Origin: Acetobacteraceae bacterium | Lineage (GTDB): Bacteria; Pseudomonadota; Alphaproteobacteria; Acetobacterales; Acetobacteraceae | Assembly (NCBI GenBank): GCA_027488195.1 | Contig: JAIYCD010000253.1 | Location: 1-50,261 of the forward strand | Direction of reading: 5' to 3' | DNA length: 50,261 bases | Shown: positions 49,121-50,261 of the stretch, in pieces | How positions within the stretch are numbered: the first letter of the stretch is position 1 | Layout of the letters: the number at the start of each line of letters is the position of its first letter | Made by a program: the position numbers and the translations under genes | The notes under the pieces: generated by a model | What the model saw: the letters and a program-made list of their open reading frames with translations, nothing else | What the model was told of the DNA's origin: nothing | The model's database searches: none

Positions 49121-50261
49121 TCAGCCCTTCTTCTTCTTCGGGTCCACTTCCTCGAACTCGGCGTCCACGACCTTGTCGTTCGGCTTCTGCTGGTCCGGTG
49201 CGGCTTCGCCCTGGGGCGCCGCCTGCTCGGCCTTGTACATGGCCTCGCCGATCTTCATCGCGGCCTGGCTGAGCTTCTCGGCCGCCGCGTTGATGGCTTC
49301 CGCGTCGCCGCTCTCCATCGCCGCGCGGGCCTCGGTGATCAGCGCCTCCGCCGCCGTGCGCTCATCCGCCGGCACCTTGTCGCCATTCTCGCGAATGGTC
49401 TTCTCGGTGGAGTGGATCAGCGTGTCGAGCTGGTTGCGCGCCTCGACCGCCTCGCGGCGCTTCTTGTCCGCTTCGGCATTGGCCTCGGCGTCGCGCACCA
49501 TCTTCTCGATGTCGGCGTCGGAGAGGCCCGACTTCGCCTGGATCTTGATCTGCGTCTCCTTGCCGGTGGCCTTGTCCTTCGCCGAGACGCTCACGATGCC
49601 GTTCGCGTCGATGTCGAAGGTCACTTCCACCTGCGGCACGCCGCGCGGTGCGGGCGGAATGCCCTGGAGGTCGAAATTGCCCAGCAGCTTGTTGTCCGCC
49701 GCCATCTCGCGCTCGCCCTGATAGACCTTGATGGTGACAGCCGTCTGGTTGTCATCCGCGGTCGAGAAGGTCTGAGACTTCTTGGTGGGGATCGTCGTGT
49801 TGCGGTCAATCAGGCGCGTGAAGACGCCACCCAGCGTCTCGATGCCGAGGGAGAGCGGCGTCACGTCGAGCAGCAGCACATCCTTCACGTCGCCCTTGAG
49901 GACGCCGCCCTGGATGGCGGCGCCGATGGCAACCACCTCATCGGGGTTCACGTTGCGGGCCGGCTCCTTGCCGAACAGGCCCTTCACCGCCTCGATCACC
50001 TTGGGCATGCGCGTCATGCCGCCGACGAGGATGACCTCATCCACTTCGCCCGCCGTCATGCCGGCATCGGAGAGCGCCTTCTTCACCGGCTCCAGCGTGC
50101 GCTGCACCAGGTCATCCACCAGCGCTTCCAGCTTGGCGCGCGTAAGCTTCAGATTGAGGTGCAGCGGCAGGCGGGTGTTGGGGTCCATGCTGATAAAGGG
50201 GATGTTCACGTCGTAATCTGCGACGGTGGACAATTCCTTCTTCGCCTGTTCAGCCACTTCC
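49121..50261 (-). CDS. dnaK: Chaperone protein DnaK, C-terminal part (5' end beyond the window)
   Basis: [47 protein letters not shown]-terminal [16 protein letters not shown]. Confidence 0.98.
   Translation of the reverse strand, partial: EVAEQAKKELSTVADYDVNIPFISMDPNTRLPLHLNLKLTRAKLEALVDDLVQRTLEPVKKALSDAGMTAGEVDEVILVGGMTRMPKVIEAVKGLFGKEPARNVNPDEVVAIGAAIQGGVLKGDVKDVLLLDVTPLSLGIETLGGVFTRLIDRNTTIPTKKSQTFSTADDNQTAVTIKVYQGEREMAADNKLLGNFDLQGIPPAPRGVPQVEVTFDIDANGIVSVSAKDKATGKETQIKIQAKSGLSDADIEKMVRDAEANAEADKKRREAVEARNQLDTLIHSTEKTIRENGDKVPADERTAAEALITEARAAMESGDAEAINAAAEKLSQAAMKIGEAMYKAEQAAPQGEAAPDQQKPNDKVVDAEFEEVDPKKKKG

Overview
This is a GC-rich, densely packed alphaproteobacterial chromosome segment. 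Gene content and order look like Acetobacteraceae/Rhodospirillales, but that is inference only. About 50 protein-coding genes can be supported. I saw no rRNA, tRNA, CRISPR array, transposase or prophage. Ordinary housekeeping blocks: lpdA, argD-argF, bamE, ubiquinol-cytochrome c chaperone, yceD-rpmF-plsX-fabH, dnaK-dnaJ. Accessory/catabolic blocks: five Bug/TctC-type tripartite tricarboxylate binding proteins (only one with a TctAB partner), tcuAB-like tricarballylate genes, an FAD-monooxygenase/isochorismatase/enoyl-CoA hydratase operon, and a CoA-transferase/2-hydroxyacid dehydrogenase/enolase-superfamily/TctABC/acyl-CoA synthetase cluster. The most interesting region is 28.8-35.5 kb. There a helix-turn-helix regulator with a binding-protein-like C-terminus diverges from an overlapping-gene operon that joins a tungstate (Tup-type) ABC importer, a lone ModA-like binding protein and a complete siderophore/B12-type (FecBCD-like, possibly MolBCA-like) importer. 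The divergent control region carries three exact ATTTGCCG direct repeats at 10-bp period next to an inverted repeat. Other items to follow up: a perfect TTTGTAAA-N5-TTTACAAA operator candidate between tctC and the acyl-CoA synthetase, several compound intergenic stem-loop elements, and a lower-GC islet encoding a possible toxin-like protein. All family names come from reading the translated sequences; no database search was run.
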